Positions 1 to 9,521 of a DNA stretch of 21,006 nt are shown piece by piece (the first letter of the stretch is position 1; every line of letters begins with the position of its first letter). The stretch spans positions 1 through 21,006 of the forward strand of contig JBNGIS010015299.1 of assembly GCA_049999725.1 (NCBI GenBank), in the 5' to 3' direction. The DNA comes from Haplomitrium mnioides. Its lineage: Eukaryota; Marchantiophyta; Haplomitriopsida; Calobryales. The position numbers and the translations under genes were made by a program. Below the pieces are notes generated by a model. It saw nothing but the letters and a program-made list of their open reading frames with translations, was not told the origin of the DNA and made no database searches.

Positions 1-642
1 ACGGTCCGCCTACCCCTTTGCCTAGCAGCATCGGACGGCGCTCTTCGGAGGACGTGGCGACTCCAAGGACCCCGAAGCAACTCACGGGACACGCGGCGCA
101 AGGAGAAGAGTTCATCGGACCTCGGGCAATGTACGGGTCAACTGCGGAAGGAGCGGTCAGCGCGACAGTCAGCCTACCCTCTTGCAGGGCGGCGTCGGAC
201 GGCGGTGCAGCGGACGACATGGCGCGAGGAGAACAAAGAGAGATCTACGATGGAATATGTGGAGATTTCGTAGATGGGGTGCCGTGGGGCACTTTGGAAC
301 TCGGTTCTGAAGAACCTCTTCAGACTTGGTTCTATAGGAATTTGTGGAATCTCTTTCCACAAGATTCCTCAGAGCTCCCCATAAAATTACCGTTGTACTT
401 GTCTTTCTCGATCAACTGAACGGACATGCGACTCGATTTCCCTTCTCGCTGTAACTGGATTAACTGACCAAAGAGCCACGTGTTGCATTCTCTCACTTCG
501 AGCTCAACGGCCATAACGACTATTCATCAGATCGGGGCTCACGTAGGTAGTGCGCGATAGGGGTGTACATCGTTTGCCTTCGATTATGTTCAGGTTGATG
601 CACATGCAATCTCAGGGCACGAGGCGACTGCATGCGAAGGGG

Positions 643-1250
643 AATCGCAACGAGGGGGTTGGAGTGGGAATTCAGTGAGAAGACCATGTGAAGGGGGTGT
701 ACTAGCTCAGGGAAAACTCGGGGATTTAGAGGAGGACTGGAGGGGCGCCGAGGATTGTAGAGTGAGGAGCTCTGGATGCTCGGGCGATCTAGGTGACCTC
801 ATCCTTGCAGGCGGACCAGGGAAGAGGTGTAGCGATACGGGGTCTCGAAGGGATTCTGGCCGGCTAAGACTTCGGGAGAGGCCACCATGGAAGGACTTGG
901 GGTTGTCTCTGCTTTCTCTATGTAAGAGCATCACGATTTGAGGACAAAGAAATCGCAACAAGGGACGATTGGAGTGGGAATTCAGTGAATAACTACGTGA
1001 AGCAGGGTTACTCACTCCAAGAGAACCAGAGGATTTAGAGGAGGACTAGAGGGGCACCGAGGATTGCAGAGTGAGGAGCTCTAGATGCTCGGGTGATCCA
1101 GGTGACCTCATCTTTGTAGGCGGACCAGGGTGAAGGGCGACTGATACGATAGTTCGAAGGGGTTCTAGCCGGCTAAGACATCGAGAGTGGCTGCCAAGTG
1201 AGAAGCTTGGGGTTGTCTCTGCCATTCCTTGTGTGTGAGTATCAACCCTG
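643..1250 (+). repeat. Two-unit tandem duplication (about 308 bp) inside the outer LTR
   Basis: Unit 1 begins AATCGCAAC at 643 and unit 2 begins AATCGCAAC at 951. Both then run in the same order through a GGAGTGGGAATTCAGTGA block, a GGATTTAGAGGAGGACT block, AGTGAGGAGCTCT, a GGTGACCTCATC block, GGCGGACCAGG, CGGCTAAGAC and GGTTGTCTCTGC. The same two units occur in the other LTR at 19410 and 19719, so the duplication predates the copies. It lies downstream of the LTR TATA box, in the presumed R/U5 part. Reading frames through it are not conserved, so I treat it as non-coding. Confidence 0.85.
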
Positions 1251-1296
1251 AGTGTTCAGAATACACTCTGGTGTGTTTCTTCAAATAGAGCTGAAA

Positions 1297-1314
1297 GGGG
1301 GGGGGGGGGGGGGG
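1297..1314 (+). repeat. Poly-G run, 18 G
   Basis: There are eighteen consecutive G residues where the other LTR copy (about 20060-20075) reads a non-homopolymeric GAGAGTGGAGG. It is either a real expansion in this copy or an assembly or sequencing artefact. As DNA it could form a G-quadruplex. Confidence 0.95.
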
Positions 1315-1748
1315 CTGTGCTAGTGCCTGCGCACTTCGCGGGATGACTCGTCGAGGCTCAAGGGTGGAGTGGGCTACCTGCAGCTGGTAAAGCTATCTTC
1401 TAGAGGTGGAAGTCAAAGAAACTCTCTTCCTATCCTGAGGAAATAAAAGCAAGGCTTCTCGCGAGGTTAGTTAAAAAACTATCTGGAGGGGAGCGTGTGT
1501 GGGTGGTTGTTGGGCTTCAAGTTGTAAGACAACAGGGATTCATAAAGGAGGTACTGTTGGTGGAAATCCAAAGGGCCTTCAAGGACTCTGTTTTCTCTTG
1601 CACATATTGTAAATTGTTTGTTCATATATGTGTAGATTAGATTTACATTCTGCATTGTGTTCTAGAGTTGTATTAGCTTAGAAGCCATCAGGATAGTTGA
1701 GCAGACCTTAGGAACAGCCTTGAAGGGGGAGTCCAATCCCTTGACACA

Positions 1749-2496
1749 AGTCTGGTATCATGGGGGTAAATGCTCTTTGTTCTGATTCTGTTTCATAGAT
1801 TAGGACTTAGTGCATTCTAGGATAGTTAGGAATATCTGGACTAGTGCTGTAACCACCTTACAAGGGGGAGTCCAAACCTCTAGTAGTGTTCAGTTGTGTA
1901 GGTCACCAACACTATTCTCCCCAAGCACAAATAAAGTGGTAGTGTCTAAGTCATTGGGTCCTATCAATAAAGCAGAAGAATCACACACAGATCAGCTGGG
2001 GGTATGAATGGGGACTTAGGAGATTCCATGCATGTCTGACTTGAGTGCCATCAGAAGAGAGTGAGTGGCGTGCTAAAGGCTGGAAAGGAAAGGGAGAATC
2101 CTTAGAGCCTCAAAGTGGTAACTGGCAAGGGGCCATCTCAGAAAAGAACTTGAAAGCTCGTAAACCGTCCTCCCCTACAACCAAAGCGGGACCTGAAAAG
2201 GTTAAGGCCCGGGATAGGGGAGCGACATGAATTTGTTGGCATTAGAAGGAGGGCCAAAGGTTTGAAAGCCTAAGGTTTTAAGGCCAAAGGTTTGAAAACG
2301 TGAGACCAACCCGAACAAGAAAGACCACTTTGTGCACAAGAAACTCAAGTCAGTCTATGAGAAGGTAACTTCCGAGAAATAGAGCAACTGGAGGTTGAGT
2401 TTGTTGAGGAAGAGTGGCAGAAGGAAGGAACCCTTGGGTGGAAGTGGCAGTGGCCAGTGGAGGGATGGCCAACCCGGTACCACCTTCTGGGCTTTA
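1749..2496 (+). other. Outer element leader between LTR and gag
   Basis: Leader or 5' untranslated region of the outer element. It is homologous to 20506-21006 at least as far as about 2240. It contains a second copy of the 14-nt motif AAGGGGGAGTCCAA (1862-1875; first copy 1723-1736 near the LTR end) and two AATAAA hexamers around 1930-1970. Short open stretches at 1810-2007 and 2045-2230 have no recognisable domain, and only the first persists in the other copy, so I do not call them genes. Between about 2290 and 2496 lies probable gag N-terminal sequence, too broken to assign a frame or start. Confidence 0.6.
1753..1760 (+). other. Candidate primer-binding site of outer element (tRNA-iMet type, weak)
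   Basis: TGGTATCA lies 4 nt after the proposed LTR end. Plant initiator-Met tRNA predicts TGGTATCAGAGC, so 8 nt match before divergence. The corresponding site after the other LTR (20510-20517) matches 7 nt (TGGTATCC). The match is short but sits where a PBS should be and agrees with the TGTGT...ACACA LTR ends. Confidence 0.45.
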
Positions 2497-3175
2497 GAGA
2501 AGATTCAAATACAGGTCCTTCAAGGGATGCCCGAAGGATGACCCGGATGCATGGTTGGATGACCTCGAAACTACTGCAGCGGCAAATGGAGAAGCCCATG
2601 TAAAGATTGGAATCCTGCCTGCAGTTTTGAAGAGAGAAGCCCAAGCCTAGTACAAAGATTTGCCAGATAATGTCAAACGGGACTGGCAGACATTCAAAGC
2701 AGCCTTCTTAGCAGAATTTCGAGGGATCGGAGAAGAGACTCATGCACTGATCAAGATGAGTCAGCTTATGATGAAGAAAAAAAAATCTGTGAGGAAATTC
2801 CTCCAACGGTTCAAGAAGGTGGCGAGGAAGTTGAACCTGCCAGCCACTGACGGGATGCTCACAGCATGGTTCCTAGCTGCTCTACCTAGAGGAATTGGGA
2901 ATTGGGTAAGACAAGCGGATCCACAGAATTTGGAGGACGCTGTCAACGCAGCTCGATTCCATGTGATGGCTGCCCTCACTAGTTCTCAAAGAAAGGCATG
3001 GGCCAGATACGACTCTGATGATTCTACGGACACCTCGAACAATGACGAGGAAACAGATCAGAGTTTTGATTCCTCCTCGGAAGGCGAGAATGAGTCGACC
3101 AGTAGCAGCTCAGACAAGGACTGGTCATCTAGGAGGAAGAAGAAGAAGAAAAAGTAGGTCAAGGAGGTGCATCAT

Positions 3176-3185
3176 NNNNNNNNNN
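3176..3185. other. Assembly gap, 10 N
   Basis: Ten undetermined bases just after the lysine-rich gag tail. The reading frame differs on either side (frame of 2660 before, frame of 3318 after), so the missing bases may hide one of the apparent frameshifts. Confidence 1.
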
Positions 3186-3675
3186 AGAGGTGGAGTATGT
3201 CTTGGAGGAGGCACTAGACACAGTGTATCAAATCAGAGAATTCTGAGCAGGCCTGCAGGAGGGAACGCAGTGCCTATGAATCAGTAGGCTGCTACTCAAC
3301 CACCCCAGACCACAATCATGGTGTGTTGGAATTGTGACTAGCCTGGTCACATTTCAGCAAGCTGGCCGAAGCTGCGTAAGAGCAATTATGGGCAACCGCC
3401 TCCCCTTTGCTTCTAATGCAAAATGGAAGGGCATGTAGCCATGAATTGCCCATACGAGAGGCCAGATGCTGCCCTTGGGCCAAGCTTGAATCCTCCTCCC
3501 CCCTCAAATGTGAATCTTACTAATCTTGAAATGGAGGAGGAAGCCGAATTGCCGGGCTGGGAGACACCAACTTCTGAGGATTATTTTCGAGTGATCACCA
3601 GGGTAGGGACCAAGGCCAAAAAGAGAGGTTAGAGGAAGGCCGATAAAAGAGATGAGAAGGAAGTGGCTCGAGCAA

Positions 3676-3680
3676 CCTCA
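3676..3680 (+). repeat. Target-site duplication CCTCA, left copy
   Basis: CCTCA lies immediately left of the inner LTR at 3681 and is repeated exactly at 15683-15687, right of the other inner LTR. Five bp is the usual duplication length for gypsy integrases. Confidence 0.9.
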
Positions 3681-3691
3681 CGTTGGGCTTT

Positions 3692-3707
3692 GTTGTAGTA
3701 TAGTTGG
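3692..3707 (-). other. U5 segment complementary to tRNA-Asp 5' end (3' LTR copy)
   Basis: The + strand reads GTTGTAGTATAG then TTGG. Plant tRNA-Asp(GUC) begins GTCGTTGTAGTATAGTGG. Transcribed from the minus strand, this U5 RNA is complementary to 12 contiguous nt of that tRNA, and the complementarity extends through CCA with one bulged base. It lies a few nt from the LTR end. The tRNA sequence is from general knowledge. Confidence 0.6.
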
Positions 3708-5944
3708 ATTGAATAATATATATATCAGTGTGTATAACCCAACTACCACAAACTACTGTTGGACTTTGTTGGGACCAGTGGGAGATAGCGGGGTAAGACC
3801 CTGAAGGATCAGAGCCTTATCCGTGAAGTGGGAAGAAGAGATATGATAGGGAAGAAGAAGTAGAGGAGAGGGAAATGGAAGAAATGTAGAGAAGGAGAGG
3901 GGAACTAGAAGGGTGTGAGTTATAGGGAAAGCATAGAGAAGAACTTCGACCAAACGTCGTAAATATTTGTTTTTTGTAAAAGAAATAAACATGCAACTCA
4001 ACCATCCACTCAATCACTCAACTCAAAAGCAAACCTACACTATTGAACTTTCAAATGCAACTTAACCATAACACAATTCAACTCCTCCACTCATCTCTCT
4101 TCACCATTCAATGGAATAGAAAATCTAACTACGCTTGCTGAAAATACGTCTCAACTTGAACAAACGTAAAATTTAAACATTCATCCTCAATTGAAATTCA
4201 CAAAGTAAGAAACATCAAATACTGCAAGGAATACTTTATACATCAGGTATCACAATATAATATAACTGTTTTATCCCGAGTTTCAGAGTTCGACTATTGG
4301 TGAATATACAGTAACACTCCTCATACTTTTTCTTTAAGCAATACGTAACACAAACCACTTATACGCTTTTGGACTACACACGTCACATGAGACTCTGAAT
4401 CAGAACAGAATACCACGCAGGATATGACTTCAACAGAACAAGCAGAACTTACACATGACAACACAAAACCCGATTTCCTCACTATGTATATAATACCTTA
4501 GCTAGTTTGGCTTTATCCTCTTGGTTGCGCAAGGAATCTTCCATGAGCTGACATCGAACTTCAGAGTGCCCTTGATTGTTCACAGTGACCATCCAGACCC
4601 CAAAGAACTGTTTTCCACCAATTCTAACCTCTTCCCAAACTTTCCATGTCACCCATTTTTATCATTTTCTCCAACTTCAACTCCCTGCCAAAAACTCCAT
4701 CAGCTTCAAAGTGCCCTGTTCTTCATATGTACCTTTTCACTAACCCTCACACTCCTCATGGAGATTCAAATCACCTCCAAAGTCAGTCTGCTGTCTCTCT
4801 TGCAGCCCTTCAAACTTCATAAGAATTGTAAAATACCCTGCTCACTTCCTTCCTTTGTGCAATCTCCAAATCCACTAACTTAATCTTCCACTTGCTATAA
4901 GAACTTCCCTTCCTAGTTCTACTGTACGCCTTCTCCATGAAGTACTCCTCCTCACTCCCAATAAATCCAACGATCATCTACTCGTACATTAGGAGGTTGT
5001 CTCCATCCACTTCACGTACTTCACCAGGTATGTTCGTATTCAAATTTGAAACTGTATTTTCTAGAGAGCTTATTGTCTACAGTTTACCTTACTGTAGCAA
5101 ATACAGGGCTGAATATAGGGTTCGACCTACTGTAGCGTGTACACGTCTAAATCTTCACTTCCTACCACTACGCTTCATTCGCCGACTAAACCTCAATGTT
5201 CCATTTTTCCCCATCAATTTGACAAGGTCCTTGGGTAATGTGTCCATCGTATTGAAATACCAGCACCGTGGAGATGTCGTATACCCACTCAAGAACCATC
5301 ATGAATTTTCTCTACAGGACTGGTATACACCTCACTCTATCTTCATGATTTCATCTCCTCTCCTACGCTTGAATTTCTGCCCATTCCCTTTCTGAATTTG
5401 TTGTCCCTTCAAGCTACCATGCTGCCTCATCTATGATCGATGTCTCCTTCCTCTGCGATGCTGCCTCCATGTGCTATTTCCTGCTTAACTCTCTCTAAGC
5501 ATTCTCCCAAACACTCATCTCCATAAAGCGATTTTGTGCTCTATTTTTGCTTCTCCCAATGGATACTTTGAGTCCTCAAGATTGCAGCACTCATGAGTCC
5601 ATAGGCAACGGCCTGTATAGCATATCCTACAAGAGTGACCAAGATTCACCACTCAATTCGTTCAGTCTTGTCCTCCTTCGTTGTGCATTCTTCATGCATG
5701 TGAAATGTATAGAATTCTTCAATAGGCCTCAATTGTTGCTCATTAGCGTCTTCACCAAGATCCATCTCCAAATTTTCCATGTACATCTTTCGATTTGTCC
5801 TGGTCTTCCCCACGCACACATCCGCTCTTCATCGACAATGCAATTTCCAAAGACACAAGAGGAGGAGGACGACGCCCTTGAAAAAAATCCCTTTTATACT
5901 CCCTTAACCTTAGGTCCCTTTTGTTTTTTTTTCTCCGATTAATC

Positions 5945-5969
5945 TTGACTGTTGATGCAGATCTTGACC
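5945..5969 (+). promoter_or_regulatory. Paired W-box-like sites in inner 3' LTR
   Basis: TTGACT (5945-5950) and TTGACC (5964-5969) lie 19 bp apart, inside an imperfect direct repeat (TCTTGACYGT..). Both are kept in the other LTR. TTGAC is the core bound by WRKY factors. They lie about 440-460 bp into the LTR in element orientation, in the expected U3. Function is inferred from motif only. Confidence 0.35.
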
Positions 5970-6402
5970 GTCGAATTAATGCCTCTTTCTCCATAGGCCT
6001 CTAGCTTAGGTTATAGTATTATATTAACACAAATTACTAATTTCTGAATTTCTACTCTACTAATCGCTCTTTTAACAAACCGACTTTCACATACGAATAC
6101 GCACCCACAGATGCACATAACAGACACATATATACTTACAAAGGAGATTATTTTTTCTTTCTCATTTTTCGTCACCTTGCATTCATTGTACGCCGATAAT
6201 ATCGTTGGGACTTCGTGATACCTGTACTTTGCAAAAAATATATAAAGTATGATGAAAATAATACTCTTGATTCCTCTTTCCCAATGATGTCCACTGCTGC
6301 TAATTGTTGCTATTTCTGCTCCACTTGACTCCATTTCCATGTTTCGTTCCTCCTACACACTGTCTCCATGTGTATCTCCACTGTATCTCTCCGGGCCTAA
6401 CA

Positions 6403-6416
6403 GATCCCTCCATTCA
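6403..6416 (-). other. Candidate polypurine tract of inner element
   Basis: On the minus strand TGAATGGAGGGATC abuts the 3' LTR start TGTTAGG at 6402. It is only moderately purine-rich (one TC at the LTR side), so it is either decayed or a weak plus-strand primer. Confidence 0.5.
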
Positions 6417-6579
6417 ATCTTTGAGCATCCTGTGCAAACAATGTAGCTCGACTTCTCCTTTAGAACTCCCAAGATGGACTATGGCGTCATAGCAAGATAG
6501 CAACACAAGAGAGAAAAGCAACGAACAAAAGAAAGAAATAACGAAATATGCGATACATAGACATCACGAAAACAAACAG
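6417..6579 (-). other. Inner element 3' untranslated region
   Basis: About 160 bp between the end of the pol frame and the purine tract. No further domain, RNA gene or repeat was recognised. Confidence 0.6.
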
Positions 6580-7704
6580 CTACACATAATACAACTTCAC
6601 ATGGTTGGCATTCACATGAGCAACAAAAGCAGTACCATCCAACATAGAAAGACTCAAATACCCATGAGGATGAACGGTAGTGACTCTATATGGGCCAGAC
6701 CAATGTGATGTAAACTTAGGTGCAAATTAAAGGAATCTCATATCAAAAACCAAAACGAGGTCATTAACCTCAAACGTCCTTAACTTAATCTTTTTATCAT
6801 GTATAAGCTTTGTGCAATGTTGATGTGCAAATCGCAGATCTGAAGCTTGTATCCGATCTTCCTGTAAATTTTCTAAAGTCAATAGACGATGTTTTAATGA
6901 CTCCACGGGTCCAAGACGATTTGCAATCGCAATCCGCAAAGAGGGTACTTGAATCTCTATGGGTAACAACGCCTCTTGTCCGTATACTAAATGAAATGGA
7001 GTGAAGCCTGTAGCGACTTTTGTCATTGAGCGATAAGCCCATAAAGCTACAAGTAAATGCTCATCTCAATCCAATCTATGATGAGAGATAGTCTTTGTAA
7101 GAATAGACTTGAGAATCTTGTTTGTGCTCTCCGCTTGTCCATTTGCTTGTGGATTATACGGAGCAGACGTACAGTGACGTATCGAATATAAGGTCGTAAA
7201 AGCTTCGATGACCTCATTCAAAAAGTGAATACCCCGATCACTAACCAGCTCTAATAGACAACCGTATCGAGTCAAGACTTGCGAATATAAAAAAGAAGTT
7301 ACAGATATAGCATTATCCACAGGAAGTGCTATTGCTTACGCCCATTTAGTGACATAATACGTCGTTGCAAGAATGTATTGATTTCTCCGTGAACAAGATG
7401 GCGGAACAATATGACCAACAAAATCCAATCCCCACTTTTCAAATGCAGATAATGGAAGGATAGGTACCAATGGCATTTCCAAATCCTGTGTAGGCTTACC
7501 TGTACGCTGGCATGCATCACAAGCACGAGCAAATGTATGAGAGTCTGCAAACAAAGTAGGCCACCAATAGCCTGAACAAAGCACTTTTTGTGCTGTACTT
7601 TTCCCAACGAAATGTCCTCCACACATAGAGGTGTCGCAGCCCTGTAACACTTGGGTTGTTTGTGGTGGCATTAAACATCGTTGCAACACTCCATCCATAC
7701 CCAT
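6580..7704 (-). pseudogene. int: Integrase domain of inner element
   Basis: Inserts element cDNA into the chromosome. The zinc-binding region reads GCDTSMCGGHF (about 7605-7640) ... ACDACQRTGK. The second His and both Cys are present, but the first His of the HHCC set reads Asp (GAC at 7633-7635). The catalytic core shows WGLDFVG (Asp 7423-7425), VSDRG (Asp 7237-7239) and QAESTNK (Glu 7129-7131). Asp to Glu has 35 residues between, the canonical D,D35E spacing, so all three catalytic residues are intact. Downstream come FHLVYGQEALLPIE (about 6970) and a GPY/F-type module (SHWSGPYRV, about 6690), then the end at 6580. Stops at 7336, 7066 and 6727 interrupt it. Confidence 0.92.
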
Positions 7705-7710
7705 ACGTTA

Positions 7711-8330
7711 TAAAGTCCCTGAAAGAATGGTATAAGGACCAGCTAACCTTGCAAAGGCTTGCCGCTTATCTTTCTTCATATGTGGCAGAAGTATGCCACT
7801 TGTAAGATACGTAATCACATGACTGTACCAAGGATGGACAACCAACTGTAGATAGGAAGTTTCTTCACTCACTTCAGTCATAAGTAAATGTGTGATTTGC
7901 GAAACCCAGAGATCTAGAAAACTATCATCCAATGAGTTAGGTTCAGGATTACTGGGAACACGTGATAATAGATCACAATTTCCATGCTTGGTTCCTGGTT
8001 GTACTTGTAATTGGAAGTTAAATTCCTGAAGTAGAAGAACCCATTGCGCTAAGCGGCCAGTAAGAATAGGTTTATTGATAATATGTTTTAAAGAATCATG
8101 ATCTACAATGAACGTGAATGGATAGCCTCAAAGGTAATGGCAAAATTTCTGAACTGCATAAATCAGTCCAAGGGCTTCACGCTCCGTCACATTGTAATTT
8201 CTTTCGGCCATACTTAGTTGGCGTTCAGCGTAATAAATAAGACGTTCTTTTTCATCTTGGATTTGGGCCAACACTGCATATGTGGCAGTAGTAGAAGTGT
8301 CTACCATGACTATAAATGGAATGGTCCAGT
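7711..8330 (-). pseudogene. rnh: RNase H domain and linker of inner element
   Basis: Removes template RNA during reverse transcription. Visible are VMVDTST (first Asp near 8299-8301), YYAERQLSMAERNYNVTEREAL (acidic residue near 8176-8178) and FIVDHDSLKHI just beyond the TGA stop at 8128-8130. The region ends with a DLLSRVPS motif near 7960, typical of gypsy RNase H ends. A connector of about 80 codons follows, up to the stop at 7708. All three acidic residues expected of RNase H can be placed by eye. Confidence 0.88.
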
Positions 8331-9512
8331 ATATAGGGGCAAGAAAAGGTAATGAGGCAAGGACATCTTTCAAAGCTTGAAACACTTGTTGACAATCTTC
8401 CATCCAAAGAAAAGGAACATTAGGTCTTGTCAATTTATTCAAAGGAGTAGCGATTGTGGCATAGTTAAAACAATATCTGCGGTAATATACAGACTTGCCC
8501 AGAAAGTGTTGTAGTTGTTTGACGGTAGTAGACGGTTGCAATGAAAGAATAATGCTCACTTTAGCTAGATCTGGGTGTAAACCTTTTTCTGAAATGATAT
8601 GTCCGAGAAGTACACCCGCTGGTGCTAAGAATTACACTTCTTAGGGTTTAATGATATACCATAGGTCCAACAACAAAGGAATGCAAGTTCCAGCTTGGCC
8701 AAGTGTTGGTCTAGCGTGCTATAAACCGCAAAATCATCCAAATATATTTCAAGACACTTTTCGGGTCCTTGTAAAAGGGAATCAAATGCCATAAGCATGA
8801 TACGTTGGAATGCACTAGGTGCATTACACAAATCAAATACAAGTTTGTTATATCAATAACAACCCTAAGGAGTGGTAACAGTGGTCAAGTGTCGAAAATC
8901 AGGATGGATTTCGATTTGATTATACCCAGAAAACCCATCAAGAAAACTGTAACATTGTTTTTCGGTCATGTTATCCAAGATAGTGTCTATGAACGGAATT
9001 GGAAAATGTTTAGGTATTGTTGCCGCATTCAAAGCCTTAAAATCACCACAAATTCTAACTAACACGTCTGGTTTTGGTACTACCACGATAAGTGATACCC
9101 AATCTGTAAGTCTTGCATGGGAAATAATGCCAACATGCAACATTTTTGTAATGTCCTTTTGTACAAGATCTGTATACTTGGGATTTAGTCGATAAGGACG
9201 TTTACAAATGGGACAAGCATCCGGCCGTAATCGTATCTGGTATTGATAGATAGATGTGGGTATGCTTGTCCTCTCATCATACTCCCAAGAAAAGACATCA
9301 ATGTAGTTATGAATAAGCTTTAAGAAGGAAGATTCCTGATCTTCAGTGATGCCTTCATATACTTTAAGACTTTTATGTTCAGCCGGTAGGACAGGTGCTT
9401 CTTTGAACCGTATCTCTAGGAAATTGCAAGAAATAAAAAGGTTGTCGAGAATAAGAATATCCTCATCCATATTGGGAACTAAGAAACGTGATGCAAGACC
9501 AACCAAAGACAA
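8331..9512 (-). pseudogene. RT: Reverse transcriptase domain of inner element
   Basis: Copies element RNA to cDNA. The N-terminal part carries VVPKPD and FKALNAATIPKHFPIP. The first catalytic Asp is in FLDGFSGYNQI (8937-8939), and YLDDFAVYS has the paired Asp at 8733-8738. LDD in place of the commoner VDD is frequent in gypsy elements. Stops at 8865 and 8853 lie just before FDLCNAPSAFQRIM, where relatives read tyrosine/tryptophan-rich sequence. A frameshift near 8636 separates fingers/palm from thumb (LAPAGVLLGHIISEKGLHP). Catalytic residues are intact, but the frame is not. Confidence 0.93.
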
Positions 9513-9521
9513 ATCCGCAAA

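Larger units (their letters stand above)
1..1748 (+). mobile_element. Outer gypsy element: 3' part of an LTR (truncated by window start)
   Basis: Base 1 aligns with about 18769, and the similarity continues to the presumed LTR end ACACA at 1744-1748, just before a primer-site-like TGGTATCA. The copy therefore holds roughly the last half of an LTR that is complete at 17032-20505. It includes GC-rich modules (about 1-200), a decayed TATA region (CATAAAA near 380 where the other copy has TATAAAA), a 308-bp tandem duplication (643-1250) and an 18-G run. The two copies differ unevenly. I counted about 22 differences, nearly all transitions, in 241-360, but only about 11 in the last 180 bp. Orientation is + from the gag that follows. 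LTR status is inferred from repeat, primer site and polypurine tract together. Confidence 0.8.
2497..3680 (+). pseudogene. gag: Broken gag of the outer element
   Basis: Capsid-like gag remnant. From about 2497 the frame reads FKG..DPDAWLDDLE, then a TAG stop at 2648-2650 where the family has a tryptophan-like position. It continues YKDLP..VKRDWQTFKAAFLAEF, the typical core of plant gypsy gag (retrotransposon_gag family), to about 2960. A Ser/Asp/Glu-rich and then Lys-rich tail ends at a stop at 3155-3157. After a 10-base gap the frame changes. From 3318 two CCHC zinc knuckles are visible: C-x2-C-x4-H-x4-W (the last Cys reads Trp and a stop lies inside), then C-x2-C-x4-H-x4-C at about 3411-3452 (a stop inside the first pair). 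The frame runs to a stop near 3630, and gag-pro is then interrupted by the inner element at 3681. The true start is not identifiable. Confidence 0.85.
3681..6402 (-). repeat. 3' LTR of inner element (2722 bp)
   Basis: Pairs with 13019-15682. Differences include a 29-bp segment near 3873-3901 absent from the other copy, where it is collapsed between GGAGAGG repeats. There is also a 13-bp segment near 5230 absent there, and an AT-rich versus (TA)n difference near 3705-3725. The + strand (antisense of the element) has open stretches of 120-152 codons that recur in the other LTR only because the LTRs are copies; no domain was recognised. A TATA-like TATTATATACATA on the minus strand lies near 4485-4497 and is a possible promoter element. 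Confidence 0.95.

Noticed and set aside
18-419. 133-codon open frame in the outer LTR, also open in the other copy (within 18611-19186) with the same stop
   Set aside because: It lies mostly upstream of the TATA box, and the two copies differ by many amino-acid changes. No domain was seen. Better explained by chance in stop-poor GC-rich sequence.
675-941. 88-codon frame in LTR duplication unit, matched at 19443-19709
   Set aside because: The frame is not maintained in the second duplication unit; non-coding repeat is simpler.
643-1250. Possible CRISPR-like or satellite array
   Set aside because: Only two long, diverged units and no short regular repeats with spacers.
3692-3707. tRNA-Asp gene fragment or tRNA gene
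   Set aside because: Only the first 12-17 nt match; no anticodon arm or T arm follows.
4521-5942. Three + strand open frames of 120-152 codons in the inner 3' LTR, repeated in the 5' LTR
   Set aside because: They run antisense to the element, recur only because LTRs are copies, show no domain, and are altered by indels between copies.
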